From positions 124,001 to 188,000 of the forward strand of contig JAAKBF010000210.1 in the NCBI GenBank assembly GCA_012656075.1: a DNA stretch of 64,000 nucleotides. The letters are read 5' to 3'. The notes below the pieces were generated by a model, which worked only from the letters and a program-made list of their open reading frames with translations, was not told the origin of the DNA and did no database searches. Position 1 is the stretch's first letter. Each line of letters starts with the position of its first letter. Of the stretch, positions 9,356-21,300 are shown in pieces. This DNA comes from Phytophthora hibernalis. Its lineage: Eukaryota; Oomycota; Peronosporomycetes; Peronosporales; Peronosporaceae. The position numbers and the translations under genes were made by a program.

Positions 9356-12287
9356 TTATATAGCCAGTGATTGAAGTTTTTGAGTCAAAGTCATGTACGA
9401 GGCCCGCAACAGAATTTCGTGAAGGAGTAATGCTAATTCAGGTCGGTTTAGACGCAATTTGTCCATCTCCTTCTGAGTGAAGACCGCCGTGAGCGTGTCA
9501 GATGCTGTTGACGTTGCGTCTAAAACTCGCGGTTGCTCCAGCATGAAGTCCATGTCACCAAAAATGCAGCCCGGTCGGACTCGCCCCACGAGTTCCATTG
9601 GGGTCGCTTCTCTGTCTTCATTCGCGGCTACAGCGATTGCAGGGGTTTGCAAGCTTGTGGGTTGCCCATGCTCCCACTTCAGCGAGTCTGATGATAGCGT
9701 GGCCTCACTCGAAATCGTCATCAACTCGGCTGTTCCTCGAAGAAGCACGTACCACGTGTCGGAGCTGTCCCCGACCCGGAAAAGCTGATTTTGCATTTTC
9801 CATTCGCTCAGCGTGAACAACTGAGCAAGCTCTTTCAAGTGATGTAATGTTTCGGGATCGTCTTTTCGAATGTCCGACAGGTATGCGCCAAATACTAGGG
9901 GTAGCGGTAAAGCTGGTGATCTCAGCGGCGAGAAGATCAAGTGTTGCCCTGACCAAATGGATCGCCGCTTTGCTGCTGATAGGATAAGCTGCTGCTCGCA
10001 CCAGTCCAGAGCAAGATCTAGATCTGATGTGACGTGACACTCACCATGTGCAGGTTCGTCGTTAGAATGCACCACCTTTTCCTGAGTTAGAGGTGCAGGG
10101 AGCACATCATTGGCCCGCAAAAGAAACTCCACGTTAGGCCTCATGCCACAATAGACTGCGCAAACTTTAGCAAAACTGAATGCGAGTTTGAGTGCCAAAA
10201 AGCACGAGCGTGCTGCTGTAGCATCCATCCCACTTACTTGAGAGAAATCGAGAATAACGAATCGTGTAGATCGTCGGTCGCGGTCAGCACACGGTTGCCC
10301 ATGGAGATTCACGAGGGAAGGATGCATCGCGATATGATTTTCTTGCGTATATGCCGCAGGCCTTCCTGCCTATTTGAGAGCAGAGGTAGTCTTTCTGATT
10401 GCCTATTCACTTCTGATAGTTGTCCACTGTTCGAAATATCGCTTCCGCTTCCACCTATCGGCGGACAGACGTAAACTGCACTTTTGACACAGTTTTGAAT
10501 GCGTGTAGCCGAACCAAAGAAAAGGTGGCCCTGTAGCTCGATAGTAACAATGGCATCTTGCTGACGCAAACTGCTGCTATCATCATCATCCGCTGACAGC
10601 AAGCTTGCTCCATAAAGCAACGCATACTGGTCAGCATTGCGAATAACATTACTGGTCTTGTGAACAATTCGAACGTCTTGAGCCTTGGCGTATTCCACTA
10701 GAAAGCTGGTTGCTGCCAGCATAATGCCTGAAGCTAATCCCAGCTGGACTCCAAAGACGTTAAGACAGCAAAACGTCCCGACCACGGTGGCGTATTCAGC
10801 AAAGAGGAGCTTGCTGTAAACACCTACCAGCCAAGTCTTGAGCAAGTCGATGCCGATAAATATCATCACAGCCCCGAAGAGGAATTTCGGCACAACCGCC
10901 ATCAAAGACATGGGAGTCACAACAATACCAAACTCGCAGACAGCAAGGGTGGCGCCAATTAAGCGAGCGAGATTCGGCTGTTTCGCTGGGACGAAAACGC
11001 GAAGTAAACAAAGTCTAGCTGAAGAAATAGGAGCCCGTGTAGCCACCGGTGAGTCCGCTCACAAGGTTAGACATGCCAACGGTCTGCAGCTGCGCGGTTG
11101 TAGTTCACATTGCTGCTAGTTCCCATACAAATAGACGCGATATCCAGCGACGAGGCAAACGCAATCATTACGAACATGCTCAGCATGGTCAGAAGCTGAC
11201 CTGGCATAGCGCTCCAGTGAATGTGGTAAAGTCAAACATGGAATACACATCTACTAACGTGACCCCAGCTCCATTGTCTTCAAGGAACCCCGCAGCACGT
11301 GCATCATCCAAAGTATAGCTTGAAATCCACACAACAAAGAAAAAAACTTGCTGGTAGCACCAGAATACAGCACGGGAAAACAGCGAAGTGCCTAAAGCGC
11401 GATGTGAGCATTGACAGCATGAGACCACCAAACAAACCTGGAGCTAGCAGCACCAAGCTGTGTGGTGATCTCACAAGCACGCTCAACCCCGCACGGTTGA
11501 AAGACTCACGCCCGTTGTCAGAGCAACCCCGCCCTTGACCATGAAGAATCCCACGTAGGCCAAGTATCCGCCGATAACTGGCGTCGGTAGGTACTGCACA
11601 AGCGAGGCCATCCGCGCTTTCCCTGTGAGGATCAACCCGACACCTACCAATATTGTGCTGACGCTCAAATGCACCATAACAATGGCGATCCGCTATGTTA
11701 GCGGGACGGTGGGACCCAACTCGGTCATTATAGGCGAGGCCATACTGGCCAGGAAGAGGCCTGTGTCCTGCACTTGTCCAATTGCAAAGGGCAGAGGAGA
11801 CGCCGCCGTAATCACGAGTTGATGCACCATGCTGGAGGCGAAGACGAGTTTGGTGAGCATGGGCAGGGCATCGGCGAACTCGGCGTGGCAGAAGATGATG
11901 GCCGCGAAACCAATCATGACGGGGCACAGCACTGCAGAGGATACGTTAGCGTTGTGTATTATATTAGCTAGCTAGGGTTTGGGCAGACGCACCGATTGAG
12001 ACGACAATGCCTGCCAGCACGGCGTTGAGCGTGCCCTGAAGCAGCACCTGCATGCGACCGAGGGCGACGGGCCGTCTCGTAGCTACAGGAGAGAAGGACA
12101 TTGCATGCAGTACCGCGTCTCCATCGTCGTCGAAGCGTGGGCGGCCTCTGTCCCCGTCAATCGTCACGCGTCCGGGCGAGAAGGAAGGCTTCATGGGCAG
12201 ATTTCGGAGCTTCAACTTGCCTATCATGGCGAGCGCCTGGGCCTTCGGGTCTGAGCTAGTACCGACGGATGCGTTTGTGGGCCACAC
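9356..12287 (-). pseudogene. SulP-family anion transporter with STAS and cyclic-nucleotide domains, disrupted
   Basis: From 12287 down the order is: cytosolic N-terminus; membrane helices of a sulfate permease (YLPTPVIGGYLAYVGFF near 11590, PGLFGGLMLSMLTSRFRH near 11430); the family motif LQTVGMSNLVSGLTGGYTGS near 11060; further helices 10690-10980; a STAS domain (about 10180-10570, FVILDFSQVSGMDATAA); and a C-terminal cyclic-nucleotide-binding-like domain (about 9420-9860, GCIFGDMDFMLEQPR). A clear intron lies at about 11935-11990. Defects include an in-frame stop at 11693-11695, a stop inside the GGYTGS...TLF segment near 11020, and frame changes near 11500, 11350 (T7 run), 11200 and 11090. 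Intact relatives carry sulfate or other anions; the nucleotide domain suggests ligand control. Either a decaying gene or badly sequenced. Confidence 0.8.
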
Positions 12288-12381
12288 GAACCTTTGCTGT
12301 GCCCTTTGGCATGCAGAAAACGGGCGCTTCCTCAGGGAACACGTGGAGCTTCTTCACTTTCCGACTAAAACATCAACAGTG
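12288..12381. promoter_or_regulatory. Short divergent promoter between SulP and phosphomannomutase genes
   Basis: Only 94 bases separate the two start codons, so the control regions must overlap. A pyrimidine-rich CTTCTTCACTTTCC stretch about 20-35 bases before the phosphomannomutase ATG resembles the oomycete initiator type, which is a weak match only. Confidence 0.4.
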
Positions 12382-13502
12382 ATGGCTCCAACGACCCCGC
12401 GTATCATTGCCCTCTTCGACGTGGACGGCACGCTCACGGTCGCCCGCAAGACCGCGACGCCCGAGATGTTGGCGCGCCTCAAGAAGCTGCGCGAGAGCAT
12501 CACGATCGGTGTCGTGGGCGGCTCCGACCTGGTGAAGCAGAAGGAGCAGCTCGGCGAGGACGGTGCGCTGGCGCTTGGAAGCTGCCGTCGCTGGCTGCTG
12601 GACTGACGTGTTGTGCTGTTGCTGCAGTGACTGAAACCTTCGATTACAGCTTCTCGGAGAACGGCCTGGTGGCGTTCCACGAGGGCAAGAAAGTGGGCGA
12701 GACGGTGAGTGGACAAACTGCAACTATTGGAGACAAGTTGTTGCAGTGACTGACGGAAAGAGCTGTTGCTGCTGATGACAGAACCTCAAGAGCCAGTACT
12801 CGAACGAGCAGCTCAATCGCCTCGTCAACTACTCGCTGCGCTACATCGCGGACCTGGACATCCCCGTGAAGCGCGGCACATTTGTGGAGTTCCGCATGGG
12901 CATGATCAACATCTCGCCCATTGGTCGCAACTGCTCGCAGGAAGAACGCGACGACTTTGAGAAGTACGACCACATCCACAAGATCCGTGAGATCTTTGTG
13001 GACAAGCTCCGCGCCGAGTTCCCCGAGTACAACTTGACCTTCTCCATTGGCGGACAGGTAGAGAGAGCCGACTACTTGTTTTTGGCGCGCGTACTGACGA
13101 ACGTGTCCTTCTGTTGCTTCTCACTATCGACAGATCTCCTTCGACGTTTTCCCAACGGTAAGCATCGTGCAAAAAACCATTTGTGTGACCATGAAAACTG
13201 ACCAAAAAGAAAATGTTGCATATGCTTGTTTCGTGCTTTCAGGGCTGGGACAAGACGTTCTGCCTGCGCTACCTGGACGCGAAGGACTACGACGAGATTC
13301 ACTTCTTCGGTGACAAAACCCACAAGGTGCGCATGGAGTTGTCGGACCTGTAAGTGCTTGCTATTCCCAATATCTGACTAGTCGTATCTGGCACAAACAG
13401 GGCGGCAACGACTTCGAGATCTACACGAGCGAGCGCACCATCGGTCACTCGGTCAAGAACCCGGAGGAGACTATCCAGATCCTGGACCAGCTCTTCCCAT
13501 AG
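12382..13502 (+). CDS. PMM: Phosphomannomutase (HAD superfamily)
   Basis: Six exons: 12382-12562, 12628-12704, 12782-13057, 13134-13157, 13243-13326, 13401-13502; introns of 65-85 bases with GT-AG ends restore one frame of about 247 residues, the usual family length. It converts mannose-6-phosphate to mannose-1-phosphate for GDP-mannose synthesis in the cytosol. Visible are the nucleophile motif DVDGTLT near residue 13, GVVGGSD, the cap region ENGLVAF and KRGTFVEFRMGMINISPIGR, and the C-terminal FSIGGQISFDVFP, GWDK and FFGDKT...GGNDFEI motifs including the Mg-binding Asp. Start is the first ATG and fits human PMM1/2 alignment. No frameshift, unlike its neighbours. Transcribed away from the SulP gene and convergent with SLU7, 107 bases apart. 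Confidence 0.95.
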
Positions 13503-13609
13503 AGGACAAGAGCTGTTTCCGAGGCTTGCTGCTATTGATGATGGGTTATAATACCCACGTGCACACTTTGGTCATCACGCCCAGAAAGTTGCGTGTTTAA
13601 TGCAAAGTA

Positions 13610-15392
13610 TTAGCGCCTTGCCCGTTTCTCTTTGCCTTCTTCGTTGTCTTCAAGTAGTACGCCGTTGCCGAGAACTTTCGACATGGGGTCATCGCCTCGA
13701 GACTTGAGCAATTTGTAGGCCTCCATCTGCTCTGCGTTCACCTCGTAATTGCCCATGGAGTTGTACTTGCGCTTCTTGTCGTCTTGCCCCGCTTGATTTC
13801 TCTTCTCCTTAGCAGCCTTTTTAATGGCTTTCTTGAGCTTTTTCATCCAGCCCAGGAGCAATATTCTCCCCGTACATTTTGCTGCGCTGGCTGAGAACAC
13901 CACCTGTCTGCGAGGCGGTAGAGCCGTCGGTCTGTCAGGTTCAAGCAACTTTTCTGGCGCCTTGAGCATACGCCGCTCCGCAGTGGCCGACTTGGATTCT
14001 TCAAGTGCCTTCTTTCCATCGTCGCCAGTGCAGTAGGACTTGCGGACCTTCGAGTGACAGCAGGCGTACCCCAGGCCATTTCACTGCGGTCAAACCACGA
14101 GCCCCAAATGTTTGTATGGTTGTTCTCGAGAGAGTCCTCGACGTACTTCGAGCGCACAGGTGCTCGTTCACGACCCTTGACGACACGACCGTCGCGTGAG
14201 TACTCCACGTAGTGCTCACTCTGCGCCAGCAAAAGCTCCTTGGGCGGCGCCTCCGGGTGCTCTTGGCCACCATATTTATCTAGAATTTTGCGGCTCTTTT
14301 CCTTCTCCAGCGCAGCCTTCCTCTCTTCGTACTGCTTCTTGAGGAACTCGGCTTGCGAAGGGTTTGCAAGAGGATGTATATCGGTGCCCTTGGAGTACGC
14401 CTCCCACGCGAAAAGCTGCGCAGACGCTAATTTCTGCGCGTCACCTGTGAAACGTGCCGTGTTATCTCCAACAAAAGTCGTATCCTCCGGGTTCAGCTCC
14501 GGATTGGGGTTGTCACGCATGGAGCGCGTCTTGGGGTCGTAGTAGGCGGAATTCGGGTTCAAATTACGCAGGTACTTAGCCGTGTCCTCGCGGATTCGCA
14601 GATTCGAACCGTCGTCTTCATCTGCGCGCCACCAACACCTCCCTGGCGAGCCACACGGTCCGTAAACATGGGACCTTCGTCGTGATCGCGGAAATCCTCG
14701 TCCTCCGACTCCACGTCCGACTCATAATCCGAGTCGGAGTCGAGCCAGTTGCCTTTCTCCCTGTCCTTGGCCTTCGTCGACTTCTTCTTCTTGTCCGCTG
14801 ACTCCTTCAGTTTCTGGTTGATCTCCTCCGCGCGCTTGTTCTTGCGGGCGTCGTCCACCTTCTCGTATCGCTCGATGGTCTTGGCGTGCTCCTTGGGGTC
14901 GTAGCCGAGCCACTGGTCGCGCTTGGCGTCGAACGCGAGCTTGCCGAACTTCTCGGAGCGCACGTCCACGACTACCTCGTCCCCCTGCAGGTCCTTGTTG
15001 GTCTTCCAGGCGCCCACTTTGCGCGGCCGCTCCACGCACTCGTTCGTCTTGTGGCTCATGGCGCCGCAGTTCTTGCACGCGCCCTTGCGCCACTTGCGCT
15101 GTCTGCCGGAGGACGTAGTCGGGAGCTGCTTCCTGCCTTTCACGTAGATCTCATCCGCCTCGTGAATGGACAGCAAGTGCGCCTGCTGCTGCAGCGTCTG
15201 GTGCTTAAGTGACGGTCCCGAGTCGCCCAGGTACCACGGCCGCTTGCTGATGAACTCGGGGTTGTGCGGGTTGATGAGGTTGCCGTCCGCATCCTGCTCG
15301 GGCGGCAGCGTTCCGTTCTTGCGCGCCTCCTCGATCTCGCGCTTCTTCTTGAAGTCGCTGCTGGACATGCGCTCGCCGCCGGCCGACGCCAT
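13610..15392 (-). CDS. SLU7: Pre-mRNA splicing factor SLU7 (two apparent frameshifts)
   Basis: SLU7 acts at the second step of splicing, in 3' splice-site choice. From 15392: N-terminal INPHNPEFISKRPWYL; the CCHC zinc knuckle CKNCGAMSHKTNEC (residues about 107-120) followed by ERPRKVGAW; a basic and acidic linker; the conserved core NPNSAYYDPKTRSMRDNP; LFAWEAYSKGTDIHPLANP; KYGGQEHPEAPPKELLLAQ; a C-terminal Lys-rich tail ending NSMGNYEVNAEQMEAYKLLKS...DDPM. Two single missing bases break the frame: near 14607 (before the NPNSAYY block) and near 14062 (in a GGGG run after EMAWG). Conserved family sequence resumes immediately after both, so they are probably sequence errors. No intron seen. About 585 residues if joined. 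Confidence 0.93.
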
Positions 15393-16090
15393 CTCCTGGT
15401 CAGGGTTGTAGAACTGGGTTTTTATTTAGGCAATCCACCCCGCCAAAAATTGGATTTAACTGATTTGCAAAGCCCTGTGGGGAACACGTTCTGTGCTGAA
15501 ATATTACAAGATATGATTGGCTAAAACTTGAAAATGAATTGTACAGTTTTTGCTCATTCGTGTAGATTTCAAGAACATCAAAATGAGGTGTTCCAGCTTG
15601 AGCACATTTGTGCCAGGAAATAGCGAGCAAGGAAAAGACGATTGTGGCTTCCCCCGAGCCAACCGTATTGAGGCCAATAAAGGCCTGTGAGATACAGCCG
15701 TGGCTACGGTGCCAAGCCGGCGCGCTGCACCGCACGTACGAGCCCAGGGCCGAAGACCGTAGTGATGACGCTGCATCACGTGCAGCCTCCGCCAGAACTC
15801 ATCCAGACGTGACGCAACGGGCTGCCGTTGCCCAAACGCTGACGTCGCTGCTGCCCAGAAGCCGCCACTGCACAGGCGCTGCCTGCTGCTGGACTTCGCC
15901 TGCGCAGGAGTCCTGGTCGATGCCTCGAACTTTTCCGTCGTCTCGTCAATGACCGAACACAACGACGTAAAACGTTAAAATCTTGAATACTCAGTTCCAG
16001 TTTTCGTACTTACCACAAACTTTACTGTCGTCTTTGTCAAGACAGAACACAACGCGCGTAAAACCTCACAGATTTTCTGGCCAGCGACCG
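15393..16090. other. Intergenic, upstream of SLU7
   Basis: No gene recognised. Two imperfect copies of a 45-base unit (about 15935-15980 and 16017-16065, both containing GTCGTCT...GACMGAACACAACG and GTAAAAC) lie at its right end. The left part should hold the SLU7 promoter. Confidence 0.4.
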
Positions 16091-16099
16091 AGAGTAGTT

Positions 16100-16255
16100 T
16101 GCTGAAATGACCGGTGCGCTACTGGTTATTGGTGAACTACTGGTCAAATTACTGCAGTAGCCAGTAATTTGGGACGAGGTGTAAATTACTGCTACTGCAG
16201 TAACCAGTAATTGAGCGTATTTTACTGGTAAATTACTGCCACTTTACTGCTACCA
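16100..16255. repeat. Clustered AATTACTG / CAGTAATT motifs, probable hAT end
   Basis: At least six copies of ACTGG, AATTACTG or its complement occur in both orientations within 150 bases just before a hAT transposase fragment. Subterminal motif clusters of this kind are typical of hAT transposon ends, where transposase binds. The outer terminal repeat is not defined. Confidence 0.55.
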
Positions 16256-16480
16256 TCCTGGAGAGCATGACCATAGATCAATGGGTTCGACTACGCTGTA
16301 CCTTCCGCAAGCTACTTCTACCTGTTGGCCCGGGAGGCCATGTCAAAGAGCGTCCGACAGTCGCAATCGTCGTAGGAAAGCCATGTTCGTAGACCAAGAC
16401 CGCAGCGAAGCCCGCGGTCTCAAACCATGCATTTTACAACCAGCAACCCACCACCACCACCCCTCTCCACTCGTACCCCA

Positions 16481-17359
16481 ATGAAGTGTGCGAATCCTGA
16501 CTGCTCCTGCGCGGAGATTACGACGATGTACCCTTGTGCCGTGTGCGGAAAGGGGTTCATCATCTGTGCACCAACGATCTCTATGACGCAGGCAACCTCT
16601 CCGAGTGATTTTGCAGAGCTTCCTGCGTCTACAAGTGGAATACGAAGCCCTCTCCGTCATTGCTTCAAGATGAAATCGACTACGGCTCCCAAAAATGATG
16701 GCCCCATCCAGCCAGCTGTCGACGACTACTAATTCGCAAGCATCCATTCTGTTGAGCCAGTCCAGCGACACTGTGAGTTCTTCGCCGTATGTAGTGGATT
16801 TGACGACTGTTTCCGATGGTTTGAATGGCGTTGATGCCTTCGGAATGCCTCTCACAGTGCACCATTTTCGCCAACTTGGAAGCCGACATGACGTCTGGGA
16901 TGTGATGCATCGGCTTGCTGCACCATACGAGACCAAGGAGGGTGGGGCCTCCACTCACGTGTGTTTGCTGTGCACACAGCAGAACACTGGCAACCCGTAC
17001 GCGGCTCCAGACGAGTGGGAACGTGGCCTACATAGCATTACCCACTCGACGAACGCCAGGGACCACATGTATGCACTCCATCGTGACCATCCGATCGGAC
17101 AGGCTGAAGCAACGAAAAGGATGAAGAAAGCATCTCACCAAGTTGATGAGGCAATGTACGTGGCAGTTGTGCACGAGAACAAACGGGCTGCACCATCGTC
17201 TACAAGTGCACACGTGACCAAGAAGCGCAGTACACTTCCAAGGTTGTGGACGCCTACTCAAAAATAGCAGGGTGTACTGGTTAATCAATGCGGCGTTGCC
17301 CTACAACACAGTGGCAATTGAGGACTTCAAGATGCTGATTCAGCGTCTAACAAGTGCAA
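16481..17359 (+). pseudogene. hAT-type transposase, N-terminal part with BED-like zinc finger, truncated
   Basis: The frame starts MKCANPDCSCAEITTMYPC and shows a Cys/His-rich finger (CANPDC, CAVCGKGF). After a frame change it continues through a Ser/Thr linker to a BED-type finger: C-x2-C (VCLLC, near 16965) and His residues (NARDHMYALHRDH, near 17085). The frame stops at 17267, and a further frame gives WLINAALPYNTVAIEDFKML, typical of hAT sequence, up to 17359. There the sequence changes to a retroelement LTR. The catalytic core and the right end are missing and are not found on the far side of the LTR element. Confidence 0.65.
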
Positions 17360-18248
17360 TGTCGTGTAGGATCACGCAGAAATTCTCACTACCAAATGGT
17401 ATGAGTCCCACCAACAACACTCGCTTCTCCTAGTCAGATCAACGAGCGTTGGATCAAACCTGAAGACCAGGAACGATCCCTTACGCCGGGTTGGATGTGA
17501 ACCCTCTGTACACCTAGGTTGTATTAGGCCAACCCAATAACCTGCACCACTAGCCACGAGCGAGGGCTAGTATGCAATATTGCGCTTTCGCGCGAACCCC
17601 GCAGTCCCTCAGAAGAAGGGTACCGGCTGTCAAGCCTAATACGGGTTTGCCGAGGTAAAACCTCGGCGGGTAGTAAAATATGTATGGAACACTCGGTTCC
17701 ACTTTAGTATATGGCGAACGACGCTTCTCGTCGCTCCCAGCACTCGGCCACTCTAATCTCTTGGACTGGTCAGCAACAAACCCTCGGTTCAATGTACCTC
17801 AGGTTCGCTGACCAGCATCCCACAAGCCGAGCGTATCCCGACCCTAACATAAGCAAGCTAGACTTACCGAAAACGGACTTGACCCTTGGTGACTTGGGGG
17901 AAGACTGCTGAATTATTTCTGTCGATCTATGGCTCTGAGAGCCTCTGTTGTCAATCCAATAGCTAGTCCTATATCTAAATACAAATATCCAGTGTGAACC
18001 GATCCCCGTATGTGACCCCGTACCCGGCTCTATAAGACCGAGGGTGCGAAACTGAAATGGGTACAAACGAGGGTTCGTACCCTCGGCCGGGAGTTTATTA
18101 TACCCAACCGAGGCCTCGGTCACAAAAGCGGCCAAGGTCACTGTGGCGTGGGGAATGTAATCCGCCAATCAGGGCACGCCGGTCACTTTCCTTCAGCAAG
18201 GGCAACCTTGCCGACTGGCGACCGAGCATCCCAAAACCCAACACCACA
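17360..18248 (-). repeat. 3' LTR of gypsy element B (889 bp)
   Basis: Begins TGTCGTGTAGG and ends CCCAACACCACA. Related copies are at 30687-31542 (same orientation) and 36691-37545 (inverted). It is closer to the inverted copy: both have a segment around 17555-17600 that is missing from the 30687 copy, and their last 200 bases agree while the 30687 copy differs. Confidence 0.85.
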
Positions 18249-18262
18249 ACTGCCCCGCCTCG
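18249..18262 (-). other. Polypurine tract of gypsy element B
   Basis: The minus strand reads GAGGCGGGGCAGT directly before the LTR, as expected for a minus-strand element. The same tract lies at 36677-36690 on the plus strand before the inverted LTR. It places the antisense ORF inside the element. Confidence 0.65.
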
Positions 18263-18313
18263 ACGCAACCTTCCACAAGTAGTGCGCGTCGTGGTGCTTC
18301 GCATCTTCACACC

Positions 18314-21300
18314 ATGGCTCATCCGTCGCGTCTTCTCAGCGACGCCACCGCCGCCCCTCTCCGTTCCATCACTCCCAGCGACGAGGTAGGCTGCTCCACC
18401 TTCATCACCGCAACATCCTGCACTCCTTCTAACTCGTCGTTCCATCTTCCTTCCATATCAGAGGCACGATCACCGGACGCTGTCGATGCTCCTGCCGACG
18501 TTCCTGGCCCTGCCGAGTCTTCGGTACCACCTCCGCAACGTCCCGGTGGTCCTCCGCCGGCTGATGGTGGTGCGGCCGAAGGTTCGCCGCTCTCCACGCC
18601 TCCGCTATCTCCAGAAGCTTCGCCTATCCTGGCATACCTGCTTCGCGGTACTCCTGCGGCGGTCTCCGAGCCCTTGGGCGCCCGGACACTCGCCTTGTCT
18701 CGGTGGGGTGCCAGACCGACACCTCCGGTGTCGCCCCCTCCGTTGCCTTGACCGAGCCTTCGGTCTCTGCTCTGGTCGAGCATCGTCTCCTCCAGTTGGG
18801 TCAGCTCGTAGTTGGGGTGGCCCGTCAACGTCCTCGGCGAGTCGATTCGTCGCTCGACAGCCGGATGGAGCACGCCACAGACCTCGGTGAGGTTCTGAAT
18901 GCCGCGGTGGCTCCCGCCCAACTTCCACCGGGTGAAGCTCAGCTCATCGTCGACCTGCGTAACGAGGTGGCAGAGCTCAAGGCTCGACTCGCTGACACCA
19001 AGGACCGTCTCCAGGCCGGGACGCGAGAACGTGAGCAGTTCGAGCGTTTCAGCACCCAAGCCACCAGCGACGAGAGTCGCACTCGTTACTCTGGATAGCC
19101 TCCGTCAGTCGTACATCGCTCTCAAGGACGAGCATGAACAGGCGGCAGCGCGCCTGCGTCAAGCCAACGCTGCCATCGCCGACCACGACCGCATCGTGGG
19201 GCTCTGGGCTGCTCGCGCAACCACGGCCGAGGCTTCGATGACGTCGACACAGCGACTCCTCCACCAGGACCGTGAGCTTTTCATGGCTGGCTTGGGGGCC
19301 TAGACCGAGCAGGTGACCAAGTATCGGGCTGCCCTCAAAGCTTCTGACCAAGCCTCGGTCGGTGCTGTTTCTCCTCAGGTTCATACCCTCGAAGCTCAGG
19401 TCGCGAGCCTGAAGCGGGCGAACTCTTTCTGCGTCGCCACGCTGCTCTCCACAAGCTCGATGGCGACACGTTGGTGCTTGCTTCTGCTGGTACGTTCTAC
19501 CCTTCTTTCCTTGCCCCATCGGTCGTCCTAAGCTCTTCTTTCCCTCGTTCAGGTATTACTGCGGACGACATCGACTGGGAGTTGCTCGGACTCTCTCCTC
19601 CGAGCAGCACTTCGACCCGCCGTCGGAGTGCGTCGTCGGAGGGCTCGGAGGACGGTGATCAAGAGCCTAAGGCCTCGGACCCGGTGCTGAAACCCTCCGT
19701 GCAGGCAGCGTCGGCTGCGGGTGATGCCTCTGAGGATTCGGACGACCTGCCGCTCATTCCGTCAGTATCCCAGCGTCGTAGGAATCGGTGCAAGCGTCTC
19801 CGGCAGCAAGTATCCCAAGCTCCGCCACCGCAGGCGACGCCGGCGCATCCTCCACACGTTCCGTCGGTACCGCCGAAGTCGACTCTTCCTACCAGCAAGC
19901 GGTTGGGTCGTCCGTCCAAGAGTTTGGGTGCCCCAGCTCGAGGACCCACGCCTAAACCCTCGGTCAGTACGCCATCACCTCTCCATGCGTCTGGGCTTCC
20001 TGCTGGATCGCCACCGAGTTCTCCGCCTGGATGTCCGCCGAGTCCACCGCCTGGATCCCCGCCCTCGACCGAAGTCATTGACTTGTCGGGTGATGAGGTC
20101 GATACCGATCCCCGGACGGCTGCGATCCTTGCTTATGGGTCGTTTTCTCCAGCAGTGGTTTCGCCGTCTCGTCGTGATGGTCGGCCCACCCGCAGTGCGT
20201 CGGTGTTGGCCACTTTGCGGTCTCAGAGGGAGCTAGAGACTCTGGAGGCGTCCGACGACTTCATCATTGACTCCCCGTCATCGTCCGAGTCTTCTCAGAT
20301 CTCGGGGTCGCCTATTGTTCCAGCTCCGCCCAAAACTTCGGCGACCCCGGCGTCACCAGTGTCGTCGCAGACGGCCTCGGTCGTGACTCCACCGACTCCG
20401 TCGGTCTCGACTCCACTTACTCCGACTCCACCGAGCGTGCCGGCTCTTCTTGTACCGCAGCCGGTCTCCGCGTCTCCATCGTCGTCGGGTGGAGTACCGA
20501 CCACCTCCTCGGTCACGACGCCCGTGACCTCGGTGGTGGTGCCTACTCCGGTTCCTGCTATCGTGGCACCATCAACTCCTGCCGGCTCGACTGCAGGGCC
20601 CACCGATGTTTCAACTCCTCAGCGACTGCCCCCAAGGGCATACACCGAGGTCTCGGTCGGTTCCCCGACTGTCGCATACCCAAGTGACGGCTACGCTTTC
20701 CACGGTTCCTGGAACCGACCCAAGTACGTTCGCGCCGGCAGTGCCAGCTGCGCCCGGGACACCGTCACAGCGCCTTGCCCTGATGGCGGGCCCGTACCTG
20801 CTACCTGGATTCACTGCTCCGGGTGCACAAGAGGCTTGGTGTCAAATCCACAACAGCAGCCTGACTACACCCATTGCTCGCGGTGTTGAGTCCCCGTGCT
20901 CGGTGGCTGGCATCCAAGCCATGGCAGATTGGGTTAATCCTAATCACCCGTGGCAGCAAGTGCGCTCGAAGTTGCCAGAGAACCCGTGCTGTTTCGCCAT
21001 TGATCAGCACCCTCCGGGCTCATAATGTTCGACGCATTAGCTCGGTTCGTCAAGATGTGGCGTCAATTCCAGTGCGTGTCCACCGACCGAACAGAGAAAG
21101 CAGACCTCGGTCTGGCACTATGGGAGCGACGCCACTGGGTCCAAGTCTCGGCCGTTGAAACTTTCCTCCGGAACATGACTCAGAGGCTCGGTGATGACCC
21201 CTCGGTCATCTCTTTACGAGCGGCATGGGCTGAGTACAACAAGGCTCGGAACCTCCGAGCGGATCGATTGCGTCAAAAATGGTGTACCGCTGTTGGGAGT

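Noticed and set aside
11304..11927. One 207-residue minus-strand protein in the SulP gene
   Set aside because: Only its last third matches SulP; the first part is a shadow of the true frame, which carries the recognisable transporter helices.
12382..12606. Phosphomannomutase as a short single-exon protein of about 75 residues
   Set aside because: A GT-AG intron at 12563-12627 rejoins the frame and gives the full conserved enzyme.
13824..15524. Several plus-strand frames of 70-108 residues
   Set aside because: Antisense shadows of SLU7 created by its GC-rich codons.
15504..15962. 152-residue minus-strand protein upstream of SLU7
   Set aside because: No domain and composition like random sequence; overlaps the likely promoter.
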